NCBI RefSeq assembly: GCF_039537965.1
Contig: NZ_BAABBM010000001.1
Coordinates: forward strand, 1,178,001-1,242,000
Origin: Sphingomonas limnosediminicola
GTDB lineage: Bacteria > Pseudomonadota > Alphaproteobacteria > Sphingomonadales > Sphingomonadaceae
Direction: 5' to 3'
Length of the DNA stretch: 64,000 nt
Below, in pieces: positions 34,442-42,644 of this stretch. The stretch's first letter is position 1, and each line of letters begins with the position of its first letter. The notes below the pieces were generated by a model. The model searched no databases and was not told where the DNA came from. It saw only the letters and a list, made by a program, of their open reading frames with translations. A program made the translations under genes and the position numbers.

Positions 34442-35727
34442 CAGTGGCTTGGACCCAGTTCCGTCACGCCCGTCTTCGGCACGGCAGTGCTAGCAGTTTC
34501 GCCGTTGATGAGTGCCGCTAAGCTCGCGTGCAGTGCGGGATCATCAACAATGAAGAAAAGCCCGCCGCGCCCGTTCTGACTGCTATCACACTTGCCAGTC
34601 AGTCGACCCTGCTGATTGAGGTCGGCGAAAATGGCGTAGTGGTGCGTGCCGTCCGTCGACACGCCCACTTTGGCATGATTGGCGTTTGGCTGAGGACCGC
34701 CTTGCAGCCCGATGGCATGGCCGCTCCAGCTGCCCGATGTTGCAATATCAACTGCCCCTGGCGTTCCTAAGTCGCTGCGCCAGCAGACGATCGTTTGTCC
34801 GGCGACGGTAGTGGGGAGGCGGGGCGACGCCCACCATGTCGCGGCTCGCAGCGATACGCCCCCGAGCCGGGCCGAGAGCATTTGCCATGGCGGGGCATGC
34901 AGCTGTGATGGCTTGGCGATGAGGCGAACGCCCGACGATAACACCACGTCCAACAATTGCGTGCTGTTCGACTTGTGACCCAGCTGCTGCGCGCGCGTTC
35001 GAAGTTCCGGTGGCCCACCAAGCCTGGCTAATTGCGGGTTGGTGACGTCAGTCACCACTGAAGCATTAGCAAGCGCATCCAGTACCGCGGCAGTGTCTGT
35101 GGGAGTTAAGCGCAGCTCGAAGAAATGCTGACTGGCTTTGACGTTGTCGTCGTCAACGCAGCCTAGCGTATTCCCGTCGTCAGCGCGTGGCGCGGCAGCA
35201 GTCCCAGAACCGGGCCAAGACGGCGTCGTCACCTGAATGATGATGCCACGGCCCTGATCGTCCCAGGCCACAACGCCCTTCGAGTGCCCCCACGGCCCAC
35301 CACAACTTTCGCTGCAGCCGGAGATCGGCGGATGGCGGTAAAACTGATCGTTCCACACGACGAAGTTGAGGCCCGACGCGTAGATCTTGGCAAATGTCGC
35401 CCCCAAGGGGTCCGCGGTCGATGTACCGATCAGGCCTGGGCCATCCGCAAGCGCTGGCGTAACTTTCGACGCGAATACGTACCGCTGGCTGCTTGGATAG
35501 GATTGCGGCCCACCCCCAAACAGACACGACGACAATGCACCGCTCGTAGGGAATGTGCCGGCGTTGAATTTGAAAGCGAATACCCATTCGGCTCGATGAG
35601 CTTGATCGACCATCGGGGAAGGTGCTGCGGCGAGGGCGACGTCCACCGAGAGACACAGCGCGACCACTGCGGCTAGGGCGCGCAACGTGCGTGAAATGAT
35701 TATGCCCAGCGGCCATTGCGATTGCAT
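34441..35727 (-). CDS. Secreted DNase II-like nuclease
   Basis: A 428-aa protein with a long signal peptide (hydrophobic at about 15-33, cleaved near ALAAAP). Two HxK motifs match the phospholipase-D-like active site of DNase II: HSK at 148-150 in PWGHSKGVVAWDDQGRG and HAK at 351-353 in NHAKVGVS, followed by a block like DNase II ends (IFADLNQQGRLTGKCDSSQN). Several Cys (SGCSESCGGP, LGCVDDD) would form disulfides after export. DNase II enzymes cut DNA without metal, best in acid. Predicted to act in the periplasm or outside the cell. Confidence 0.82.
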   Translation of the reverse strand: MQSQWPLGIIISRTLRALAAVVALCLSVDVALAAAPSPMVDQAHRAEWVFAFKFNAGTFPTSGALSSCLFGGGPQSYPSSQRYVFASKVTPALADGPGLIGTSTADPLGATFAKIYASGLNFVVWNDQFYRHPPISGCSESCGGPWGHSKGVVAWDDQGRGIIIQVTTPSWPGSGTAAAPRADDGNTLGCVDDDNVKASQHFFELRLTPTDTAAVLDALANASVVTDVTNPQLARLGGPPELRTRAQQLGHKSNSTQLLDVVLSSGVRLIAKPSQLHAPPWQMLSARLGGVSLRAATWWASPRLPTTVAGQTIVCWRSDLGTPGAVDIATSGSWSGHAIGLQGGPQPNANHAKVGVSTDGTHHYAIFADLNQQGRLTGKCDSSQNGRGGLFFIVDDPALHASLAALINGETASTAVPKTGVTELGPSH

Positions 35728-36037
35728 GGCGCCTTCCCTCCCACAGTAAGCCGAGCGACTGATTAGTTACCCGAGGGTGGGGAGGGCGTAAAGCAACGTG
35801 CCATTTTGTCTGAAATGCCTCTCATGACAAGCGCATGCTCTTGCCATGAGTGTCTGGCAGCGACATCGCACTACTGCCTACCACCCGGCTCCACGTGACG
35901 CTGCTTCGAAGTTAGCGTGGAGGAACAAGCTTACGTTTGCATCCTCTAATGGTGCTGCTTTCACGACGGCGACCAACGGTATATTATTGGTAGCGCCGGA
36001 TCGCGAATGACTTGCCCCTTCAAGCACTGGAGCTGCT
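35728..36037. other. Divergent promoter region
   Basis: About 310 bases between the nuclease gene (minus) and the secreted 488-aa gene (plus). Both promoters must lie here. No repeat, hairpin or small gene is obvious. Confidence 0.4.
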
Positions 36038-37504
36038 ATGGTCGCGGGTGCAATCTGGAAACGCTATCTGCCCGCCGCTGGCATTATCCACTTGGCTCTT
36101 GCCGCGCCGTCTTTGGCGCAGGTCGTGCAAAACCGAACGGTCGAATTTCCAGGCGGAGGCACGAAAAACAACAATGGGGTCATCGGACCATTTTGCTGCA
36201 CCGGTGAGACGGCCATCATTCACGACACCGAGGGAAAGCCAGCCGGCTACATTTATTTCTATGACTTTAGCGGTGGCCGGATCCTCGACCCCAGCCATTC
36301 GGTCGCGTCGACCGTAAGCATCCTGGTTAGCAATGGCGCTGACCCATCGACATTTCCGGCGGCAAGGTTTGCTGCAGAGACCTGGGCGCCCGGGGCGACG
36401 GCGACGGTCGTGGTTGCTCCAATTACGTATGAAATAGGCATCGAACCGGATGTTGTGACGATCGATGGCCACAAATATTTCAATATGCAGTCGTTGAAAG
36501 CGCGAGTGAGGGTTTCGTCAACAGGCGTGGCTTCCGTTACTGCGCAGCCAGCACCGGACGAAGCAACAGCCAAGCCTGCGCCAGAGGCGGTCGAACCCAC
36601 CGCCGCTCAAGCACCTGCCGCCCCGGAAGTGCTGCCGACTCTCGATGAATCCCTCGAAATCGCCGCAGCTGAATTCGTCGCCGAGAAGTACCCGATGACG
36701 TCTGCTCGCAAACTCGCGGCAATCAACGGCGATGTCCTGCAACCGTGCGACATGAAATATCCCGACACTTCGATGGAAGTTGACGACACGCCAACTCCCT
36801 CTGCGGCCGGCACAGACTCCAAGATCGGCATATTGGTGGACAGCATTTACATTCGCGACAATTTGCAGGTTGCAGGCGTACAGAGCGATGCCATTGACCG
36901 GCTGATAAAAGCATATCGAAGCGATCGGATTCAGCAGGGACGACCCATCGCGATCAAGTTTGCGCAAGTGCCGCAAGCGGCAATTGGCGGTGAGGTGGGA
37001 GCGGCGGTCCACGCCCCCCATGCACCGGTCGGAGGCCTGACGGCATATCACGGCGCCCCGGCGGTGCATGCACCGGTCGGGGCGATTGCGGGAGCTCAAT
37101 TATCCCACTCCGTGTTGATACCGAGGACGCCGGAGGAGAAGCTGATCGCGTCGTTGAACGCATTGGGCTTACCACGGGCCCTGCCGTTCAAGCGGCCCGA
37201 GCAATGCTATTACACAATGTCCTTGACCATCCGGACCCCCTACCGCTTTGCACTCGCTCCGAACAACGGGCGGCTGTTCTTAATCCCGCGCTTCTCGTTT
37301 CAGGTTTGCCAGGCGCGAAAGGTTAAACCTTACGATCGCACCGTCTGCGACAATTGGGTGGAAGTGGGGTCCGGCCAACGCGCCAAGCTATTTGGGCGCT
37401 ATGCCTATTCCGCAGAATGGCCCGATGGCCGGGTAACTCGCGACGTCATGGATTTTGGTGCTGACGGACCTGACGTCGAAACCATCAATGTCGTGGCACC
37501 TTGA
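36038..37504 (+). CDS. Secreted hypothetical protein (488 aa)
   Basis: ATG at 36038 starts a signal peptide (WKRYLPAAGIIHLALAAPSL, cleaved near AQVV). An N-terminal beta domain (residues 28-165) has two adjacent Cys (GPFCCTGET). A Pro/Ala/Glu linker follows (about 168-205). The C-terminal part has a His/Ala/Pro stretch (AAVHAPHAPVGGLTAYHGAP) and a Cys-bearing end (PEQCYYTMSLTIRTPYRF, FQVCQARKVKPYDRTVCDNW). No known domain. Divergent from the secreted nuclease and next to a membrane protein, it may be part of the same extracellular function. Confidence 0.65.
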   Translation: MVAGAIWKRYLPAAGIIHLALAAPSLAQVVQNRTVEFPGGGTKNNNGVIGPFCCTGETAIIHDTEGKPAGYIYFYDFSGGRILDPSHSVASTVSILVSNGADPSTFPAARFAAETWAPGATATVVVAPITYEIGIEPDVVTIDGHKYFNMQSLKARVRVSSTGVASVTAQPAPDEATAKPAPEAVEPTAAQAPAAPEVLPTLDESLEIAAAEFVAEKYPMTSARKLAAINGDVLQPCDMKYPDTSMEVDDTPTPSAAGTDSKIGILVDSIYIRDNLQVAGVQSDAIDRLIKAYRSDRIQQGRPIAIKFAQVPQAAIGGEVGAAVHAPHAPVGGLTAYHGAPAVHAPVGAIAGAQLSHSVLIPRTPEEKLIASLNALGLPRALPFKRPEQCYYTMSLTIRTPYRFALAPNNGRLFLIPRFSFQVCQARKVKPYDRTVCDNWVEVGSGQRAKLFGRYAYSAEWPDGRVTRDVMDFGADGPDVETINVVAP

Positions 37505-37550
37505 GGTTCTAGGGACCTCCTAGCGCGCAGTGAATTTGAGGGGGCGCACG

Positions 37551-38108
37551 TTGGACCAATATCTAAAAGACTTGCTCAAGATCCTCGCCTTTGGCGCGAC
37601 AATTGCGACTATCCCGTTGATTGTTGCTTTTGCTGGCCTTCAGCCGCCATGGCCTCCTGCCGTTGAATATGTCAGCGCCGTTTTCATCCTCATGGCAGCA
37701 TTGGCCATGTGGGAATGGGGCAGAGCCGCCAAGCGAGCTTCGCGCCGTGGCCTAATGATCCTCGGAATGGCGCTGTGCACCATCGGGATCGGAGCGTATC
37801 TGCCGCTTTACTCTCTTTATGTGGTCGACGTTCCCGACACCAAGGATCGCGTAGTCATCGGGACAGAGTGCACTGCCTCCGCCAAACTCGTCTACCCACT
37901 CGACTGCCCGCATTTGCCGCTCGAAGCGCTCCCGTCGGCGGAATGGAAAGCGCAGCGCCTTTGGACCAGCACGTCGATCATGCGGGTTCAGCTTGCTCTC
38001 GTTGCGGCGTGGATCAGCTTTACCGCTGGGCTGATGGCCTTCGTAGGTGCGGTCATCGCTGGCCGGCCTGTCTCCGGAAGACGACATCAGGCCCGAGAGT
38101 CCGCGTAG
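37551..38108 (+). CDS. Four-helix membrane protein
   Basis: TTG at 37551 follows GAGGGGG at a good distance and is preferred over GTG at 37530. The 185-aa product begins MDQYLKDLLKILAFGATIAT and has about four membrane helices, two at the front, one mid (ILGMALCTIGIGAYLPLYSL) and one near the end (VQLALVAAWISFTAGLMAFV), with a periplasmic loop holding two Cys (GTECTASAKLVYPLDCPHLP). No family is recognised. Follows the secreted 488-aa gene by about 45 bases, likely one operon; an immunity or anchoring role is conceivable but unsupported. Confidence 0.6.
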   Translation: MDQYLKDLLKILAFGATIATIPLIVAFAGLQPPWPPAVEYVSAVFILMAALAMWEWGRAAKRASRRGLMILGMALCTIGIGAYLPLYSLYVVDVPDTKDRVVIGTECTASAKLVYPLDCPHLPLEALPSAEWKAQRLWTSTSIMRVQLALVAAWISFTAGLMAFVGAVIAGRPVSGRRHQARESA

Positions 38109-38262
38109 CGGTTCGCGGCGCGGCCCTCTTGGTATGCTCGCCTTTGGAGGAGTCCATCTGATCGAGTTTCGGTCCCGACTGTTCAAAAACGTCGGCGCAA
38201 GTCATGACATTTTGTCACTTTTGTACTGAGTGACGCTTAGCCACAGCGGATCAGCGCCAAAC

Positions 38263-38766
38263 TTACGTGCGGGCGAAAGGCCCAAGCTCTAACACTCGGG
38301 CAAGCTTTTCCGGCTCCACGCGATATGGCGAGCGCTGCCCCTCAAAAAAGCCGTGCCCCGCGGCGAGATGCACAATCAGCCCAGGGCCTTCGATTCGTTC
38401 GCCGGTTATGTGGTTGCGCACCCACCAATCAACTGACGCCAGTCGCGCGCCGCCAGCAGCTTCGCAGCGAATGGCTTTGCTATCATCCAGAAACGGGCAG
38501 CGTTGGCTTCCCTTGTAGCGTCGCAGTCGCACATCATGATGTCCCACTCGGCCCGAGACACGCTGACTTAATAGAATGGGCTCAAGCACTTGGGCCAAGG
38601 TGTTTGCGATTTGCGCGGCCGTGACCCCCAGTGTGTTGAGAGTGCGCTGATCGCTGTCGAGCACGTCCATGAGCCGCTCGTCAGCACCCAAGAACCCCGC
38701 ACCCGACAATGCGCCTGGCCGCATTCTCCGTTCGACCCGATCAATTTCTTGATCAGAAAGTGTCAT
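38263..38766 (-). CDS. Hypothetical protein, last gene of the caspase-like operon
   Basis: ATG at 38766 overlaps the upstream stop by 4 bases (ATGA). The 167-aa soluble protein has a helical front (MTLSDQEIDRVERRMRPGAL) and the segment TLNTLGVTAAQIANTLAQVL, then RCPFLDDSKAIRCEAAGGAR with two Cys, and an end like VDWWVRNHITGERIEGPGLI. No signal peptide, no recognised fold. Tight coupling with 38763-39635 suggests it acts in the same complex. Confidence 0.6.
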   Translation of the reverse strand: MTLSDQEIDRVERRMRPGALSGAGFLGADERLMDVLDSDQRTLNTLGVTAAQIANTLAQVLEPILLSQRVSGRVGHHDVRLRRYKGSQRCPFLDDSKAIRCEAAGGARLASVDWWVRNHITGERIEGPGLIVHLAAGHGFFEGQRSPYRVEPEKLARVLELGPFART

Positions 38767-39635
38767 GCGGCATTTCGCGCATTCCGTTTGGGCTGCGGTG
38801 CTTTGCGGCGCAGTGGCGGCGTCAGCCGCACTGGCGGGTTATCGATTGCGGGAGCGACGTGCACGATCTTGCGCCGCGCGCGTGAATCGCGAGCCCCTGT
38901 ATGGCCAATAAGTACGTAGGCCGGCTGAAGCACTTGCTGACGGTCTTTCCACCCATATTCGAAATAGCCAAGTCGGATCTCGCTAACCTCGATCATGCCT
39001 CGCTTGGACTTTAGGTGGCGCGCAAGATTTTCAATTGCGGCTTCGGGCGGCAGGAGATGGGCCTCGCCGCTAGGGCGATCGAGTTCACGCCATAGTCGTT
39101 CGACAGCCGTCGCTTCGCCGTGTCGATCTAGATAGATGATTAACTTCCCCCCGGGACCGTCAACGGGGAGGCCGTCGACCAGGCGCTGGAAAGCCACTGC
39201 GACGTCAATCGTTCGATCTCCGACGTGCTTCTTATCAACGTTCGCCTCGCCAACGCGAAGTCGCGCGGCCTTGAGGAAGCGCTGTTCGCCGCCATCCCAT
39301 TTGAAGCGGTTGACGATCTCTTGGGCACGTTTCTGGCCCGCTTCGTCGGAAATCGCGAAGTCGGGCCCGCCGTCATCCATTTGCCAACGAGCCATATGAC
39401 GGAAGCGAACGCCGCCCGACGCACGGAACATCGTCACTTCGAGCGGACCCTCGCTGTAAACTAGCTTGTTGCGATCGCTGCACGTCGTCGCGCGCTTCGA
39501 GGCAGGATCGAGCCCAAAATGAGCAGCGACCGATTTTAAACTCTTCTCGCTGACCCTCGGCGACGCCAATCTATAGATTTTAACGCTCCGCGCGCGGGGA
39601 GCCTTGAACTGCGCCGTGACTTCAATGTCGGCCAT
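38763..39635 (-). CDS. Hypothetical protein with YycI/PepSY-like regulatory segment
   Basis: ATG at 39635 follows AGGAG and gives 290 aa. The middle reads VDGLPVDGPGGKLIIYLDRH then GEATAVERLWREL and ends LGYFEYGWKDRQQVLQPAYV, a pattern like YycI/PepSY-type regulatory or inhibitor domains that often sit before peptidase domains. No signal peptide. The C-terminal 25 residues are basic (RRKAPQPKRNARN). It follows the caspase-like gene by 30 bases. A role as partner or inhibitor of that putative peptidase is my inference. Confidence 0.6.
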   Translation of the reverse strand: MADIEVTAQFKAPRARSVKIYRLASPRVSEKSLKSVAAHFGLDPASKRATTCSDRNKLVYSEGPLEVTMFRASGGVRFRHMARWQMDDGGPDFAISDEAGQKRAQEIVNRFKWDGGEQRFLKAARLRVGEANVDKKHVGDRTIDVAVAFQRLVDGLPVDGPGGKLIIYLDRHGEATAVERLWRELDRPSGEAHLLPPEAAIENLARHLKSKRGMIEVSEIRLGYFEYGWKDRQQVLQPAYVLIGHTGARDSRARRKIVHVAPAIDNPPVRLTPPLRRKAPQPKRNARNAA

Positions 39636-39665
39636 CGTACTGCTCCTGCAATTTTGTCGACTATT

Positions 39666-40385
39666 CTAAGTCCGATATTTCCACGCGAGCCAGTTGGTGG
39701 CCGCGATATTGCTGTCGCGCCAATCGAGTGTCTCGTGCTCTCGCCGATTGATCGCATCGTCGCGCGTCTCACCGGCTGCGATCGCGATGGAGTCATCGCC
39801 AGTCCAGAAAGAATAAGCGTCAGAAACCCACGCCCCGGCGATCGTATCACCATCACAAATGTCTTCGGCGTAGTCTTCACCGAGGTCGTCGGTCCACCAG
39901 CTATCGGCAGCCGTGCCAATGAAGCCGCAGACAATATGGACGCCTTGCATGGGTGGGAACCAAACGGCGCCAATGTGATCGGCGTTCGTGTTCAGCACCG
40001 CGTCGCAGCCCAACGCGCCAAACCATTTCAGATTCTTGCGTCCAAGCCGCATGTCGGTGCCGGCAACTTGGCAGTGGTCATGCGCGTGAGAGAAAGCGAG
40101 ATGGACTGTGTCGTCCCAATTTCCGCCGTGATCATTGACTAGGCAGAAGTGCACATCATCGCTCCAATTCAGTGAATCCCCGCCGACATCCGGGGAGCGG
40201 AAATCCGTCTCCCAAGCATTGTCGTTTCCCCAATCGAAGACTTTGGTGTGGCCGTGGTCTCCCATCTCATTGAAGAAGCCCTCGACTTGGTCGTCGCAAT
40301 AGCTGAGATCTGCCTGCTCACAGGCATCCGAATGGAAGTCGTTGATCCATTCAACTCCAACTCTCACATGCGTTCGGATTCCCAT
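39666..40385 (-). CDS. DUF6345-like, caspase/gingipain-fold candidate cysteine peptidase
   Basis: ATG at 40385 has AAGGAG six bases upstream, better than an in-frame start at 40433. The 239-aa protein has a strand ending in a His-Gly motif (VHFCLVNDHGGNW, His86) and a second strand ending in Cys (LKWFGALGCDAV, Cys127), the clan CD dyad layout. It continues with HIVCGFIGTAADSWWTDDLG then DGDTIAGAWVSDAY, matching the post-Cys helix and strand of caspase/gingipain-like enzymes. It opens VRVGVEWINDFHSD as DUF6345 proteins do. Acidic, soluble, no signal peptide. First gene of a three-gene operon. Peptidase activity is predicted, not known. Confidence 0.6.
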   Translation of the reverse strand: MGIRTHVRVGVEWINDFHSDACEQADLSYCDDQVEGFFNEMGDHGHTKVFDWGNDNAWETDFRSPDVGGDSLNWSDDVHFCLVNDHGGNWDDTVHLAFSHAHDHCQVAGTDMRLGRKNLKWFGALGCDAVLNTNADHIGAVWFPPMQGVHIVCGFIGTAADSWWTDDLGEDYAEDICDGDTIAGAWVSDAYSFWTGDDSIAIAAGETRDDAINRREHETLDWRDSNIAATNWLAWKYRT

Positions 40386-40582
40386 TGCCGTCTCCTTGGG
40401 CATATCAGCGAAAGTCGGGGCCGGGACGGGCATGTCCCATCGGCCGGGAACGCAGCTTTGCGTGTCGTCTCAGCGATAGTTGCGGATGAGAATGAGGATG
40501 ATGCTCGCATGCCGCCGCTCCCGCGACTCGTTCCGAGCAAGCTGACATCCATAGCCGAAAAACAGCAGTCACGCTATCGCGC

Positions 40583-41269
40583 ATGATCCGCGATAATATA
40601 GAGAGTAAACCGATTGGGCTGCTCTCGAGCCACGAGGACCAGGTTGAGCATGTCGCGACCGAAAAGGAATTGGCGGCAGTCGCGAAATGGCGCCGCGAGC
40701 GCGACGAGCGACACCGCCGTTATGGCTACTGGGCTGACTGGGGCGACCCCAAAATTCCCAAGTGGGAGCGGCTCTATCAAGGCCGGTTGATGGTGCGGCT
40801 CGAAGACGTGCGGTTGAAAACCGAGCGCTACCGCTGGGGTGAAACGATGCAGCGCTCATTTGCCGAGAGCCGCGTGCGAAAGCTCGAGCCGGCAATTCCC
40901 AGGATCCTGGCGACTATCGCCGCCATGGCCGCCGCCAAGACCAGCAACGCAGCGTTTGATGAGCGCGAGCGAATTGCTGCGGCCGAGGAGGCCAAGCGGC
41001 GCGCCGACGCGGAGCGGCGGCGAAAGCATGAGCAGAGCGCGGCGGCGCTACTCGATGAGCTGATGGAGCTCCAATCCCGCGCTGATCGGTTGCGCGCGCT
41101 GTTAGTGGCGCTCCGGCGCACGGAATCAGGTGGCCGAGTTGGGCGTCTGTTGGAATGGACAGAGGGACGTCTGGAGGGATTAGAGCAAAGCTTGGGTGGG
41201 AGTGCGCTGGAGCAGAGGTTAGAAAAGGCGGGGCTATTCGATGCGGAGGACGAAGCTGGGACTCGCTGA
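40583..41269 (+). CDS. Coiled-coil hypothetical protein (228 aa)
   Basis: ATG at 40583, divergent from the caspase-like operon with about 200 bases between starts. The first 100 residues are basic and Trp-rich (WRRERDERHRRYGYWADWGD, then WERLYQGRLMVRLEDVRLKT). From about 125 to 190 a long charged helix (ERERIAAAEEAKRRADAERR) predicts a coiled coil. Reminiscent of C-terminal ends of DNA-related bacterial proteins, but I cannot name a family. No signal peptide. Confidence 0.55.
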   Translation: MIRDNIESKPIGLLSSHEDQVEHVATEKELAAVAKWRRERDERHRRYGYWADWGDPKIPKWERLYQGRLMVRLEDVRLKTERYRWGETMQRSFAESRVRKLEPAIPRILATIAAMAAAKTSNAAFDERERIAAAEEAKRRADAERRRKHEQSAAALLDELMELQSRADRLRALLVALRRTESGGRVGRLLEWTEGRLEGLEQSLGGSALEQRLEKAGLFDAEDEAGTR

Positions 41270-41462
41270 TGTCCAATCGAGGATATCGCAGAGTGTCAGA
41301 GTGGCCTTCTCTGACTGGCTTATGCACTGCGTACGCACCGCTGGTCTGTCCTGGTTGGACTGATCGGCAAACGGGCCATCTGATCGTGACTGGTAAGCGC
41401 CCATTCGAGCCATTGCCGTGCAGCCGGTCGTCGGCCGTAAGCGGACGTTCGTTCAGGCCGTA

Positions 41463-41498
41463 GCTAGTGGCAGCTTTCGACCCAAACCGGACTCTAGC
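41463..41498. repeat. Palindromic repeat unit
   Basis: GCTAGTGGCAGCTTTCGACC then CAAACCGGACTCTAGC. First copy after the repeat-free block. Confidence 0.85.
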
Positions 41499-41676
41499 TT
41501 TGCGCGACCGTTTGGCAGATTAGGCCGATCTCAAGCTTGAGGGCCGATGAGAGGCACGGGCCGGCTCGGTGACGCAGAATGAGGCAATCGCGCTCCTCTC
41601 TCGCCGGCAGGGGAGCCAACTGAAGCAAAACCGATAGGAAAAGCACGTGGGCGAGGCGCGGGGACAAGCGCCGCAC
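41494..41676 (-). CDS. Doubtful small secreted protein
   Basis: A 60-residue frame from a GTG at 41676 with a signal-like start (RRLSPRLAHVLFLSVLLQLA) and three Cys after it. No clear ribosome site; its stop lies in the right arm of the repeat at 41463-41498. May be non-coding. Confidence 0.3.
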   Translation of the reverse strand: MRRLSPRLAHVLFLSVLLQLAPLPAREERDCLILRHRAGPCLSSALKLEIGLICQTVAQS

Positions 41677-41752
41677 GGCGATCTAATCCGCTGCTAGCGA
41701 CCGTCGTTTTAATACTAGCGCCCGACCTCCGACCTGGCGCGTTCTCCTCTCC

Positions 41753-42586
41753 ATGCGCTACACTCGAACTGGCTCAGGACCGCCGCTGATCCTCGTCCAC
41801 GGCCTCGGTAACACACCGCGTGCATGGGATCCGATCATTCCGGCGCTGGCCGCGCGGCGCGAGCTGATCATTGTCACGCTGCCGGGCCATGACGGCGAGC
41901 CAGTCGAGCGCGACAGCGGCACTTTTGTCGGGCTGACACGCAGCGTCGCCGATTTCGTGGCGAAACAGCAGCTGGAACAGGCCGCTATGGTTGGCAGCTC
42001 GCTAGGCGCGCGCATGGTGCTGGAATTAGCGCGACGTGGACATTCCGGACCAGTCGTGGCCCTCGACCCCGGCGGTTTCTGGCGCGGAGCGGAGCGGGCA
42101 ATGTTCCGAGCGACCCTGCGTGCATCGCTGGCCCTACTGCAGGGCCTCGCTCGCGCGCACATGCTCAAGCCGCTGGCGAGGAGTTATCCGGGGCGCACCC
42201 TCCTGCTCGCGCAGCTATCGGCGCATCCCTGGCACCTGGACGGGGCGATCGTGGCTCGAGAATTGGACGCGCTGGCGAGGACGCCCACGGCGGCGGCGCT
42301 GATCGACGATTTGGCGCGCGGGCCCGCGCAGCGCGGTCCTGCTGCCGCTGGCGCCGGACCGGTGACGATCGGTTGGGGGCGGCGTGACCGGCTGTGTCTG
42401 GCCCGCCAAGCCCGCCGCGCGGTGGCCGCTTTTCCCAGCGCTCACCTGCACTGGTTCGCGCACAGCGGCCACTATCCGATGTGGGACGAGCCTGCCGCCT
42501 CAGCACGTCTAATCCTAGACTCCACAGCAGGGCCAGGGGAGCGAGAGGCACGTGACGGTTCGTCGTGGGCCACCGGCTCTTTTTAA
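41753..42586 (+). CDS. Alpha/beta hydrolase
   Basis: A 277-aa cytosolic hydrolase from ATG at 41753: LILVHGLGNTPRAWDPIIPA (oxyanion HG), ELIIVTLPGHDGEP, nucleophile MVGSSLGARMVLELA (GSSLG), a late Asp in TIGWGRRDRLC and the catalytic His in FAHSGHYPMWDEP. All triad positions are present. It resembles the broad esterase/haloperoxidase-like group; substrate unknown. The GC content looks high. Single gene between repeats. Confidence 0.85.
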   Translation: MRYTRTGSGPPLILVHGLGNTPRAWDPIIPALAARRELIIVTLPGHDGEPVERDSGTFVGLTRSVADFVAKQQLEQAAMVGSSLGARMVLELARRGHSGPVVALDPGGFWRGAERAMFRATLRASLALLQGLARAHMLKPLARSYPGRTLLLAQLSAHPWHLDGAIVARELDALARTPTAAALIDDLARGPAQRGPAAAGAGPVTIGWGRRDRLCLARQARRAVAAFPSAHLHWFAHSGHYPMWDEPAASARLILDSTAGPGEREARDGSSWATGSF

Positions 42587-42602
42587 CGTGAGCTGGCGGT
42601 CC

Positions 42603-42633
42603 GCTAATGTCAGGTTTCGACCCAAACTTGCCG
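42603..42633. repeat. Palindromic repeat unit
   Basis: GCTAATGTCAGGTTTCGACC then CAAACTTGCCGG. Confidence 0.75.
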
Positions 42634-42644
42634 GGTCGAAGCGT

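Noticed and set aside
38941-38970. A CTTTCCACCCA core match
   Set aside because: It lies within a conserved-looking coding segment (GWKDRQQ) and has no repeat arms, so it is a chance match.
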